A stretch of DNA of 8,873 bases from Elusimicrobiota bacterium (GCA_022703115.1 JAKLEK010000055.1:1-8873); one strand, 5' to 3'; positions 1-6,539 are shown, counted from the stretch's first letter. A program made the numbers and translations. The notes: generated from the sequence alone by a model not told the origin.

Positions 1-1
1 C

Positions 2-988
2 GACGAAGGATTGGCCAAGGCCAACTGCGTCTCTAATCCGAACGCCCCGGGCTCTCCGCTGTTCTGCAAAGACCATCACAGCTATCCCGGCTGTCCGATG
101 TTCTGCCAGCTGAACCCCCTCAACCCGGCCTGCAGAGGCAACAAGGCCGTCGAAACCGAGGCTGAAACGGCGGTTACTCCTGAGGACGAAGCCGAGGCGA
201 AAGGACGCTGCAGCGATCACCACAATAACCTGCCCGGCTGCCCCGGCTACTGCAGCAAGCCCCAGCATCAGAGCAAGCCGGCCTGCGCCCTGCCGTTCCA
301 CTGCCGGAACAACATGACGCTGCACGCCTGCCGGATGCACTGCGTGAAATACCCGAAAGCCCCGGGTTGCGGCGGCAACAAGAGCGCGGAAGCCGAGGTC
401 TCCTTCGACGAGGACCTGGCCAAAGCGAACTGCGTCACCAACCCGAACGCCCCCGGCTGCCCCGGATACTGCAATGATCACCATTCGTATCCCGGCTGCC
501 CGATGTTCTGCCAGCTGAACCCCCTGCACCCCGCCTGCGGACACGTTCCTGCCTACTGCAGCACGAACCCTAACGGCTACAACTGCCCGAAGGCCGCCGC
601 CGAAGAGGAAAAGGGGATAGAGGAAGCGGCGAACGAGGACGGGGAGAAGGGCTGGCTCGACGACCATTACTGCCGCAAGCACAAGATGCGCCCTGGCTGC
701 CCGATGTTCTGCCAGATGCAGCCGCTCCACAAGTCCTGCAACCATAAACCGGCTTACTGCCACACCAACCCGAACGGCTACGGCTGCATGAAATCGGTGG
801 AAACGGAAGAAGCGGTGGTCATTGACGGCACCGACGAGGAGAAGTCTCTCCAGATCAACCAGTGCCACAAGCATCACAACAACTGGCCCGGCTGCCCCGG
901 ATACTGCAACGCTCACCCGATGCACTCCAGTTGCAGACCCCCGGCTTACTGCCACACCAACCCGAACGGCTACGGCTGCAAGAAGTAA
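2..988 (+). CDS. Cysteine-rich multi-block repeat protein (5' end outside window)
   Basis: No family recognised. The reading frame is open to the left edge and the first visible residues, DEGLAKANC, copy an internal linker (DEDLAKANC), so the gene starts upstream and the TTG at 11 is an internal codon. The visible part, numbered from that TTG (325 residues), has 33 Cys, about 10%, plus many His, Pro and Asn. Five blocks lie at residues 6-41, 67-120, 141-192, 221-259 and 285-323. The fullest form is C-x8/9-C-P-x-[FY]-C-x8-C-x5/6-C-x8-C, with recurring PGCPMFC, PGCPGYC and NPNGYGC. Acidic linkers of about 20-28 residues, rich in Glu/Asp/Ala and mostly beginning Asn-Lys or Lys, separate the blocks. 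There is no CxxCH haem motif and no membrane segment in view. It ends in tandem stops (TAA TAG) followed by a terminator. A disulfide-rich extracellular or structural protein, a metal-binding protein or a multi-core peptide precursor are all possible; the sequence does not decide. It is a real gene because the pattern persists over 320 codons. Confidence 0.85.
   Translation, partial: DEGLAKANCVSNPNAPGSPLFCKDHHSYPGCPMFCQLNPLNPACRGNKAVETEAETAVTPEDEAEAKGRCSDHHNNLPGCPGYCSKPQHQSKPACALPFHCRNNMTLHACRMHCVKYPKAPGCGGNKSAEAEVSFDEDLAKANCVTNPNAPGCPGYCNDHHSYPGCPMFCQLNPLHPACGHVPAYCSTNPNGYNCPKAAAEEEKGIEEAANEDGEKGWLDDHYCRKHKMRPGCPMFCQMQPLHKSCNHKPAYCHTNPNGYGCMKSVETEEAVVIDGTDEEKSLQINQCHKHHNNWPGCPGYCNAHPMHSSCRPPAYCHTNPNGYGCKK
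749..788 (+). repeat. 40-bp exact direct repeat, copy 1
   Basis: The stretch encoding the PAYCHTNPNGYGC module at the end of block D is identical base for base to 941-980. The copies are 192 bp (64 codons) apart and in frame. Because even the silent positions match, recent duplication or gene conversion within the Cys-rich gene is likely. Confidence 0.9.
941..980 (+). repeat. 40-bp exact direct repeat, copy 2
   Basis: Second copy of the 749-788 repeat, encoding the last Cys module of the Cys-rich protein just before its stop codon. A second near-identical pair in the same gene lies at 83-120 and 488-525 (38 bp, one mismatch at 94/499, offset 135 codons), encoding YPGCPMFCQLNPL. Confidence 0.9.
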
Positions 989-1007
989 TAGCGCGGCGGG
1001 TTTAAAT

Positions 1008-1047
1008 AAGAAGGCGGCTGGAAAACCGGCCGCCTTCTTTATTTATT
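1008..1047 (+). terminator. Rho-independent terminator of the Cys-rich gene
   Basis: A 14-bp stem, with one U-G wobble, pairs 1008-1021 with 1026-1039 around an AAAA tetraloop. A T-rich run (TTCTTTATTTATT, 1035-1047) follows. It begins 20 bp after the stop codon and isolates the Cys-rich gene from the operon downstream. Confidence 0.93.
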
Positions 1048-1066
1048 GCGCCGTCCTAAAGGCACG

Positions 1067-1095
1067 TTGCTTATGCTCACGCCAAACGGTATAAT
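1067..1095 (+). promoter_or_regulatory. Sigma70-like promoter of the GH26-bcsG operon
   Basis: TTGCTT (1067-1072), a 17-bp spacer and a perfect TATAAT (1090-1095). Transcription would start near 1102, leaving only about 18 nt before the ATG at 1120. No strong Shine-Dalgarno fits in that leader (only CGGGA at 1103-1107). Confidence 0.7.
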
Positions 1096-1119
1096 CGCTC
1101 TTCGGGACCGCGGCGCGAT

Positions 1120-2100
1120 ATGAAGACATCCTCTCGAACGGCGCTATACGCATCAGCGGCGGCTTTTTTAGCCGCTTTATCGCTCCTGCTGTCCGCGCGC
1201 GAATACCCCCACCTGTTCCGCCGCGCCTCCCCCATGGAAAAAGCCTTTCCGATATGCGTCCTTGGCGTTTCCGAGCCCACCGGAGTCATATCCGGGAGAA
1301 CAGTGGCTATACGCAACATTTTCATAAACTGGAAGACCTCGTATCCGGCCAGCGCCGTTCGCTCGATAAAGCATTCCGGCGCCGTCCCCATGATAACCTG
1401 GGAGCCATACGACTCCGACATAAAAAACGACGCTCTGCTGTCCGATATCGCCGACGGGAAATACGACTCCGCCATAGCCCGCTTCGCCAGAGCATCACGC
1501 GGATCGGAATTATTCATCAGGTTCGCGCATGAGCCGAACGGCGACTGGTACGGCTGGTCCGGGATAAGATCAGGGACTGAACTTTACATCCGCGCTTTCC
1601 GTCATGTACGCGGCATCTTCCGGGAGGCGGGGAGCGGGGCGCTCTTCGTTTTCTCCGTGAATTCCGAAGACGTTCCCGACGACCCCGGCAACAGGTTCGA
1701 AACTTACTATCCGGGGGACGACCATGTCGATGTCGTAGGCATAGACGCTTATAACTGGGGGGATGGAGAGGAGCCATGGCATAAATGGAAAAGCCCCGCG
1801 GATATTCTGACGCCCGTGTATGAGCGCGTCGTCAGGGCGTTCCCCGGGAAACCGGTTTTCTTGACCGAGACCGCATCCGCTGAAGGCCCCCGCAAGGCGC
1901 GTTGGATACGCGCCCTCCTCTCCGAGGTCGATACGCGCTTCAAGGCCGTTAAGGCCATAATCTGGTTCGATTTCAGGAAAGAAAGGGACTGGACCCTGTC
2001 GAACCGTGATTCCCGGGAAGCGTTCTACGGCTCCTGCGGAAAGGGACGGATAACCTGCGCCAGGTCGGATCTGCACCGGCTTCTAGAGGGGCCGGAATGA
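1120..2100 (+). CDS. GH26-like glycoside hydrolase, secreted or membrane-anchored
   Basis: Likely an endo-beta-glycanase of the GH26 (beta-mannanase type) clan GH-A fold; 326 aa. Residues about 8-26 form a hydrophobic signal or anchor segment, so the enzyme acts in the periplasm or outside the cell. Visible landmarks are ITWEP (92-96), RFAHEPNGDWYGW (134-146) with E138 as the expected acid/base in the GH26-typical His-Glu pair, VDVVGIDAYNW (203-213), FLTE (247-250) with E250 as the expected nucleophile at the end of a beta strand, and IIWFDF (280-285). The length suits a lone catalytic domain, and no carbohydrate-binding module is seen. Its stop overlaps the bcsG start (ATGA, 2097-2100), so the two are translationally coupled. 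In canonical cellulose operons the trimming glycanase is BcsZ, a GH8 enzyme; here a GH26-like protein seems to take that place. The substrate is unknown: family membership suggests a beta-mannan or mixed beta-glucan, the context a cellulose-like polymer. Confidence 0.82.
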   Translation: MKTSSRTALYASAAAFLAALSLLLSAREYPHLFRRASPMEKAFPICVLGVSEPTGVISGRTVAIRNIFINWKTSYPASAVRSIKHSGAVPMITWEPYDSDIKNDALLSDIADGKYDSAIARFARASRGSELFIRFAHEPNGDWYGWSGIRSGTELYIRAFRHVRGIFREAGSGALFVFSVNSEDVPDDPGNRFETYYPGDDHVDVVGIDAYNWGDGEEPWHKWKSPADILTPVYERVVRAFPGKPVFLTETASAEGPRKARWIRALLSEVDTRFKAVKAIIWFDFRKERDWTLSNRDSREAFYGSCGKGRITCARSDLHRLLEGPE

Positions 2101-3659
2101 GACTCTGGTACTGGTATCTCGCCTGCGTATCCATACTCTCCCTTACCGGACATATTAGGATAAACATCCTTTTGACCCTTCTCTTGGCCGCAACGGTCCA
2201 CGCGCTGAGCATAATCGGGAAGATGCGGCGCCTTACGGCTGCTGCGGCGGCCATGGCGGCCGCGGCGCTGGTATGGCAGGAATCGTATCTCCCGCCTTTC
2301 AAAACACTGGTCAGTTTCATAGCCGACCCCTACACCCGCCCCACCTTCCGCTACATAGCTGAATTCATCAGACAGTCCTTCGATCCCTGGTTCCCGGGCG
2401 CGGCCTCTGTGATAGGGACCGCGGTATATATCGCGCACCGGAAGAGGCCTATAGCCCTGGCCTTGGCTGCGTACGTTATGCTCGCTTCCGCATGGATAAT
2501 CCAGCCCCGCCTGCGCGCTGCCGCCGCAGGAGGACGTACCGCCGACGCGTTCTACGCTGAAGAGAGCGAACGTAAAGTGGCATTCAAGGCCCCCGCGCCC
2601 GGCGCCAGACCTTTCGATATCCTGATCCTACACATCTGTTCTCTTTCCTGGCAGGACCTGAAAGATTCGGACTACGACATATCGCCCTTCCTGTCCGGCT
2701 TCGACTACGTCTTCACTTCGTTCGGAGGCGCCACCTCCTACAGCGGCCCTTCCGCGCTGCGGGTACTGAAGTCCGCCTGCGGGCAGATGCCGCACAACAT
2801 GCTGTACGCGGATTCCGCCCCGGAATGCTACCTCATGGACAAACTTAGGGGAACCGGATATCTCCCCTTCACCATGCTCAGCCACGACGGGAAATACGCG
2901 CACTTCGCCGAACACATACAGAAATACGGGCGCGCCGCGGCGCCGCTGGGGACCGACGGCTTGCCGGTCAAATATCTGATGTTCGACGGCACCCGGCTTT
3001 TTCCGGACGGAGAGGCGCTGGACAAATTCTGGACGGCGAGGCAGGCGTCGGGGGCCGCCAGAGCCGCGCTTTATTACAATACTGACAACCTGCATATAGG
3101 AACGCACGTCCCTGGGGAGGACCGGGGACCGGACGACGCCTCCGCCTACCGGCTGCGCCTGTCGGCCATGCTCGCGGAAATATCCGGTTTCTTAGAAGCG
3201 GTGGACCGCTCCGGACGCAGCGCCATGGTGATATTCGTGCCCGAGCACGGCGCCGCCCTGAGCGGCAGCAGGATACAGGCCAAGGATGTGAGGGAAATAC
3301 CGCTGCCGGCCATAACGACTTTGCCTACGGCTGTGAAATTCATAGGGCGCGGATACAGGCGGGAAAATGGCGGCCCCCAGGTGATAGAAAGGCCGTCCAG
3401 TCTTATGGCCCTGTCGTGGCTTATATCGGAATCCATCCGAAACGATCCATTCGGACCGGGCGCGCGCCGGCAAAAGGATATCGCGGCGGAAATACCGGCC
3501 ACCGGCTTCCTGGCGGAAAACGAAAACGCCGCGGTCATGAAAGAAGGCGCCGCCTGCGATTATAGGCTCAAGGACGGGAAGTGGACCCCGCTTCCAGAAG
3601 ACGTATGCGTTCAGCCGGGGAGCATCCCCCCTCCTTCGGCATTCAGCAGGCCTCAGTAG
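2097..3659 (+). CDS. bcsG: Cellulose phosphoethanolamine transferase, BcsG family
   Basis: An inner-membrane enzyme of the alkaline-phosphatase-like superfamily. In E. coli BcsG transfers phosphoethanolamine from phosphatidylethanolamine to glucose C6 of nascent cellulose in the periplasm. This copy is 520 aa (E. coli about 559). Residues 1-138 hold four or five hydrophobic segments, and the catalytic domain starts near 172. The active-site set appears complete: C181 in HICSLSW (Zn ligand, E. coli C243), S216 in SYSGPSA (nucleophile, S278), H333 in YYNTDNLH (H396), E383-H384 in VPEHGAAL (Zn ligands, E442/H443) and R399 (R458). The Cys-to-Ser spacing is 35 residues in both. E. coli numbers are recalled, not aligned by software. 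GAGGGG within 2086-2091 gives a good ribosome site inside the end of the GH26 gene. Its last codons overlap the 3' end of the opposing operon by 7 bp. Neither bcsE nor bcsF is nearby. The family call is confident; the acceptor polymer is inferred. Confidence 0.92.
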   Translation: MRLWYWYLACVSILSLTGHIRINILLTLLLAATVHALSIIGKMRRLTAAAAAMAAAALVWQESYLPPFKTLVSFIADPYTRPTFRYIAEFIRQSFDPWFPGAASVIGTAVYIAHRKRPIALALAAYVMLASAWIIQPRLRAAAAGGRTADAFYAEESERKVAFKAPAPGARPFDILILHICSLSWQDLKDSDYDISPFLSGFDYVFTSFGGATSYSGPSALRVLKSACGQMPHNMLYADSAPECYLMDKLRGTGYLPFTMLSHDGKYAHFAEHIQKYGRAAAPLGTDGLPVKYLMFDGTRLFPDGEALDKFWTARQASGAARAALYYNTDNLHIGTHVPGEDRGPDDASAYRLRLSAMLAEISGFLEAVDRSGRSAMVIFVPEHGAALSGSRIQAKDVREIPLPAITTLPTAVKFIGRGYRRENGGPQVIERPSSLMALSWLISESIRNDPFGPGARRQKDIAAEIPATGFLAENENAAVMKEGAACDYRLKDGKWTPLPEDVCVQPGSIPPPSAFSRPQ

Positions 3660-4441
3660 AGCTTCAGGTCCCACGGATGATATATGGATATGAATATTTC
3701 CGGCCCCTTATCCTTATGCTTCAACAGGGGATAATCCCGCCAGGAATACTTGATTCCGAACTGCACCTCCCGGTTGTCCACCACAAAGCCCAGGGATGGA
3801 GCGCTGTAATTGAAATATTCGGCGCGGTGGCTGCGCAGACGCCAGTCGTAGGAAATGAAAGGCCCCGCCATCCAATCCTTAGGCATCCAGAGAACGTCCG
3901 CCTCCAGCTTTACCCATCCCAGGGTGGATGAACCGTTCTCACCTGATAGGTCATAGGCGGCCGTGCCCCAGCTGGAAAGCGGAAGGGCCTTAACCAGCGA
4001 GGTTTTGGACCAGGATTTAAGCCCCAGGTAACGGAACCAGTTAATGAAGACAGAGTGGTCCTTATTGCCAGCCGACCGTCCCGAATAGTGCGGCGAACCG
4101 AATTCCACCCCCGCATCCAAGTACCTGGAAGAGACCATGGCGCCGGCATATGGAGTATATGAGTTGAAATAGTCGGCGTTAATGCTGCGCATGCGCCAGT
4201 TCAGACGGGCGTAGGCCTGAAGCGGAAGGCCGGCTGGGTTCCCTATCAGCGCCCCCTGCCGGAAAAACCCCTGGCTGTAGGTGCCGTCCACCCCGCTCAT
4301 ATCTCTGCCGGACTGCGTCCAGAAGGCGCCGGGAAAGCCGGCGGCGAACGCGGGCGCCCCGAAGGACGGCGCAAGCGCGAAAACCGCGGCTGCGATCAGG
4401 TTCCGCGATGTGGCTCCATTCAGGCAAATCGTAACTCTCAT
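3653..4441 (-). CDS. Small outer-membrane beta-barrel-like protein with an internal repeat
   Basis: No family recognised. The 262-aa product has a Sec signal peptide: a hydrophobic stretch at 14-32 with probable cleavage after AFA (residues 31-33). The mature part is rich in Trp, Tyr and Phe, with alternating polar/apolar strands as in an outer-membrane barrel. An internal duplication is visible: NWRMRSINADYFN (81-93) and DWRLRSHRAEYFN (199-211), each followed by a similar strand-turn-strand run to about 115 and 230. It is the last gene of the - strand operon, and its ATG overlaps the stop of the preceding 69-aa gene (4438-4441). Position in a polysaccharide operon suggests export, anchoring or modification of the polymer at the outer membrane, replacing the C-terminal barrel of BcsC, but there are no TPR repeats and the size (about 229 mature residues, perhaps 8-12 strands) is far smaller than BcsC. 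That role is inference. Confidence 0.75.
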   Translation of the reverse strand: MRVTICLNGATSRNLIAAAVFALAPSFGAPAFAAGFPGAFWTQSGRDMSGVDGTYSQGFFRQGALIGNPAGLPLQAYARLNWRMRSINADYFNSYTPYAGAMVSSRYLDAGVEFGSPHYSGRSAGNKDHSVFINWFRYLGLKSWSKTSLVKALPLSSWGTAAYDLSGENGSSTLGWVKLEADVLWMPKDWMAGPFISYDWRLRSHRAEYFNYSAPSLGFVVDNREVQFGIKYSWRDYPLLKHKDKGPEIFISIYHPWDLKLY

Positions 4442-4647
4442 CTTCTCAGCCCCTTGTCGCTCAGTATGGACTGCAGGGCTTCGGCCACCTTGGAATGCGC
4501 CATTTCCTGTCTGGCCATATCGAGAAAGAAATCTTTTATCTCCGGATCCTCGACTTTTTCGGCGTAATCCCGGAACTTGAGGCCCATCGAACGCTCTATC
4601 TTCTCGATCTCCCGGAAATATTTCCGGTAGTCCTCTTCAGTAAACAT
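4438..4647 (-). CDS. Two-helix ferritin/rubrerythrin-like small protein
   Basis: 69 aa, resembling one half of a ferritin-like or rubrerythrin four-helix bundle. Helix 1 (about 6-31) carries E18 in EKIERSMGLKF. A turn with VEDPE (32-36) follows, and helix 2 (about 36-63) carries the canonical ExxH metal motif, E48-M-A-H51. The run AEKVEDPEIKDFFLDMA is very like rubrerythrin. Full rubrerythrin-type domains need two such hairpins, so this protein should dimerise or pair with its 80-aa neighbour to build a di-metal site. There is no rubredoxin domain, signal peptide or membrane helix, so it is cytoplasmic. A strong GGAGG (4653-4657) lies 5 nt from the ATG, which supports independent translation. 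It overlaps the upstream gene by 11 bp and the downstream barrel gene by 4 bp. Its role in a polysaccharide operon is unknown. Confidence 0.78.
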   Translation of the reverse strand: MFTEEDYRKYFREIEKIERSMGLKFRDYAEKVEDPEIKDFFLDMARQEMAHSKVAEALQSILSDKGLRR

Positions 4648-4879
4648 CCTTTCCTCCGGCTTCCACGCGGGAACGCAGCGCGGTCAGACGGTCCATATGT
4701 CTGCCCGATTCCTTCGCGAGCACGTTCAGCCCAATCCGGAGCTGCTCCTGGCCCCATTGCGTCAGCCCCGACCAGAAAACGGCCGCACTCAGGTGCTTCT
4801 GGTAGATCTGTATGGACCTGTCCTCCAGCAGCATCGCGTCGTTTATCATCTTCAAAAGTTCCTTTTTGGTCGTCCCCAT
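4637..4879 (-). CDS. Second two-helix ferritin-like small protein
   Basis: 80 aa, predicted as an alpha-helical hairpin of the ferritin-like type. Helix 1 (about 5-31) contains LLEDRSIQIY with E19 and Y26 at the spacing typical of ferritin-like helix 1. Helix 2 (about 42-73) contains AKESGRHMDRL with H61. The metal motif is imperfect: S58 sits where the Glu of ExxH should be, and E57 is one residue off. The product could therefore be a metal-poor partner of the 69-aa protein, giving an asymmetric heterodimer, or a purely structural helical protein. It starts 17 bp after the GT2 stop, with only a weak AGGG ahead of the ATG, so it is probably coupled to GT2 translation. It ends in TGA at 4637-4639, 11 bp inside the next gene, in a different frame. 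The gene is likely real because of its tight operon packing; the family assignment is moderate and no function is known. Confidence 0.68.
   Translation of the reverse strand: MGTTKKELLKMINDAMLLEDRSIQIYQKHLSAAVFWSGLTQWGQEQLRIGLNVLAKESGRHMDRLTALRSRVEAGGKDVY
4653..4657 (-). promoter_or_regulatory. Ribosome binding site of the 69-aa ferritin-like gene
   Basis: On the - strand this reads GGAGG, 5 nt before the ATG at 4647 and inside the 3' end of the 80-aa gene. It argues that the two small genes are separately translated and are not one frameshifted gene. Confidence 0.75.
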
Positions 4880-4896
4880 AGCGCCCTGCGGCCGGG

Positions 4897-6480
4897 TCAG
4901 CCCCGGGCCGCAGCCTCCCTATCCGGATTGTTGAACCTGAAAATATTCGAAAGGATGAGCGCATGGTAGGCGGCCCAGAACATATTCACGCCGACAGGGT
5001 ACGGAGCGTGCCGGAAGCGCAGCGCCCCCACCGCGATAGCCGCGACGTTAAGGCCGAGCATGACCCCGTAAGGCCATAGGCCTTTCCAGTCGAAACGCTC
5101 CCTGCCCCCCTTGGTCGTTATAACGAACTCCATCCGGCGGCCGAAGGCCCCGAGGAGGGTGGACTTCATCAGCACCGGAAAGCAGAGGGAACCCAGTATA
5201 AGGCCGGTCGCTATCTGCTTTACAGTGTAGAACCGCTCATGCATCGTCGCGTAGAACACTAGTAGGGACAGGGAGAAATAGGGGACGAAGGTAGCTATAT
5301 ATATCTCCGGCCTCAGGAAGAAGGATGGGATGCCGAAAAGCAGGAAGACTATCGGGGAGATCATGAGGAAAAAGAAGGCCCAGCCTACGAAATAATAAGT
5401 GCCGGCAAGGAAATACTCCACCCACTGCATCGGCGTCAGCGCGCCGGGGGAGCGGGGCAGGAGGGCCAGAACTTTCATGAAAACGCTGACCGTGCCGGCG
5501 GACCAGCGCGCCTGCTGCTTGAAATAGGCCGGCAGGGTATCCGGGCCCATGCCGAAGACCTTTACGTGCGGATAATACAGGGAACGGAAGCCGGCGGAAT
5601 GTAGTTTGACCGAGGTTGCGAAATCCTCGGTTATGGAGCCTTCGTCGAAGCCGCCGACCGAGACCAGCGCCGGCCTTCTGAACACCACGTTCGTGCCGCA
5701 GCAGAACATCGCGTCGTTCTGCTGCTTACCCTCGCAGATGCTCTCGTAGAATATGGCCTGCTGCATGCCGGCCCCCATAGCGACCGGGCTGTCGTCTATA
5801 TTGGAATAGAACTGAGGGGTCTGAACAAAGGCCAGCTTCGGGTCTCCCTCCAGGAAGGGAATGATCTCGTCGAGGAAGTCCGGCATCGGATTCTGGTCCG
5901 CGTCGAACACGGCCAGATACTTCTCGCCCATTCCGGCTATAAAATCGTTCACGATGCCGGCCTTGGCTCCGTGACGCGCGTCACGCCGGAAAACCGTAAC
6001 CCCGTGAAGGCGCCCCAGTTCGTCGGCCTCTTCCTGAAATCGCCGGTCGCTGGAATCGTCCAGCAGATAGATGTTCTTATGGGGATAATTCAGGTTCCTG
6101 AAAGTTATCAGAGTGCTTTCCAGTATATCCCTGGGTTCGTGCCGCGCCGCGACTATGACCGCCACCCAAGGCTCCGCGCCTTTCTCCGGAACGATACGCG
6201 GGGCGGCGCGTTCGGCTCCGCGCAGATTGAACACGTTGACCATATAGCCGAGCGCGTGCGCCAGCATGAACGTCTCTCCGGCGAGGAGGAGGAGACCGAA
6301 GAACTTTTCAACAGGGGTATAGTCCGAAAAGGAGAGTATTATCACCCTGGCGACGAAATAAAGGCATATGGCCACGGATGTCACAAGCGAGAACACCCTG
6401 AGTTTGGCGATAAAAAAGCGCAGATAGGCTTTCCATTTGCCCTCCACGCCTTCCGTCAGCCGTTTTGTCAACTCAGGCAT
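4897..6480 (-). CDS. Cellulose-synthase-like GT2 glycosyltransferase lacking PilZ
   Basis: A processive inner-membrane beta-glycan synthase, 527 aa, of the BcsA/curdlan-synthase type. Two membrane helices (about 29-50 and 60-85) precede the GT-A domain (about 104-330). All expected motifs are present: DD (141-142) for UDP binding, KAG at 173-175, DAD (193-195) for the metal, QTPQ (220-223), TED (284-286) with the catalytic base, and QQARW (322-326) at the acceptor site. Further membrane helices follow (about 352-386, 394-412, 421-445, 470-487 and 497-513), and the gating-loop-like FVITTKGG lies at 452-459. The protein stops 14 residues after the last helix, just where BcsA would continue into its c-di-GMP-binding PilZ domain, so direct c-di-GMP control is not expected. 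It heads the - strand operon. UDP-glucose is the likely substrate but is not proven; bcsG nearby supports a glucan. The start ATG has only a weak GGGAACGGG upstream, but an in-frame TAA at 6517-6519 limits alternatives. Confidence 0.9.
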   Translation of the reverse strand: MPELTKRLTEGVEGKWKAYLRFFIAKLRVFSLVTSVAICLYFVARVIILSFSDYTPVEKFFGLLLLAGETFMLAHALGYMVNVFNLRGAERAAPRIVPEKGAEPWVAVIVAARHEPRDILESTLITFRNLNYPHKNIYLLDDSSDRRFQEEADELGRLHGVTVFRRDARHGAKAGIVNDFIAGMGEKYLAVFDADQNPMPDFLDEIIPFLEGDPKLAFVQTPQFYSNIDDSPVAMGAGMQQAIFYESICEGKQQNDAMFCCGTNVVFRRPALVSVGGFDEGSITEDFATSVKLHSAGFRSLYYPHVKVFGMGPDTLPAYFKQQARWSAGTVSVFMKVLALLPRSPGALTPMQWVEYFLAGTYYFVGWAFFFLMISPIVFLLFGIPSFFLRPEIYIATFVPYFSLSLLVFYATMHERFYTVKQIATGLILGSLCFPVLMKSTLLGAFGRRMEFVITTKGGRERFDWKGLWPYGVMLGLNVAAIAVGALRFRHAPYPVGVNMFWAAYHALILSNIFRFNNPDREAAARG

Positions 6481-6539
6481 CCCGTTCCCGCAGCCCCCCG
6501 CCCGCGATGCATCCGGTTAAAGCCGTCAAAAGAAGGGAC

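Noticed and set aside
11..13. TTG at 11 as the true start of the Cys-rich protein
   Set aside because: The frame is open to the window edge, and the preceding codons (DEG) reproduce an internal linker (DED) before LAKANC. The gene continues upstream.
2..988. Multihaem cytochrome or haem-binding reading of the Cys-rich protein
   Set aside because: No CxxCH motif occurs; the Cys-His neighbours (YCHTN, QCHKHH) lack the first Cys at the right spacing.
1..988. CRISPR-like or tandem DNA repeat array
   Set aside because: The repeats are unevenly spaced, all in frame and explained by repeated protein blocks.
2628..3107. Long antisense reading frames over bcsG, the GH26 gene and the GT2 gene
   Set aside because: They are compositional shadows in GC-rich DNA. 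Their translations are rich in Arg/Gly/Pro/Ser without motifs, and the opposite strand encodes recognised domains.
4438..4879. The two small ferritin-like genes as one frameshifted gene
   Set aside because: A strong GGAGG precedes the second ATG at 5 nt, each product is a self-contained hairpin, and an 11-bp overlap is normal for coupled genes. Frameshift in the assembly cannot be fully excluded, so this is left as a checkable alternative.
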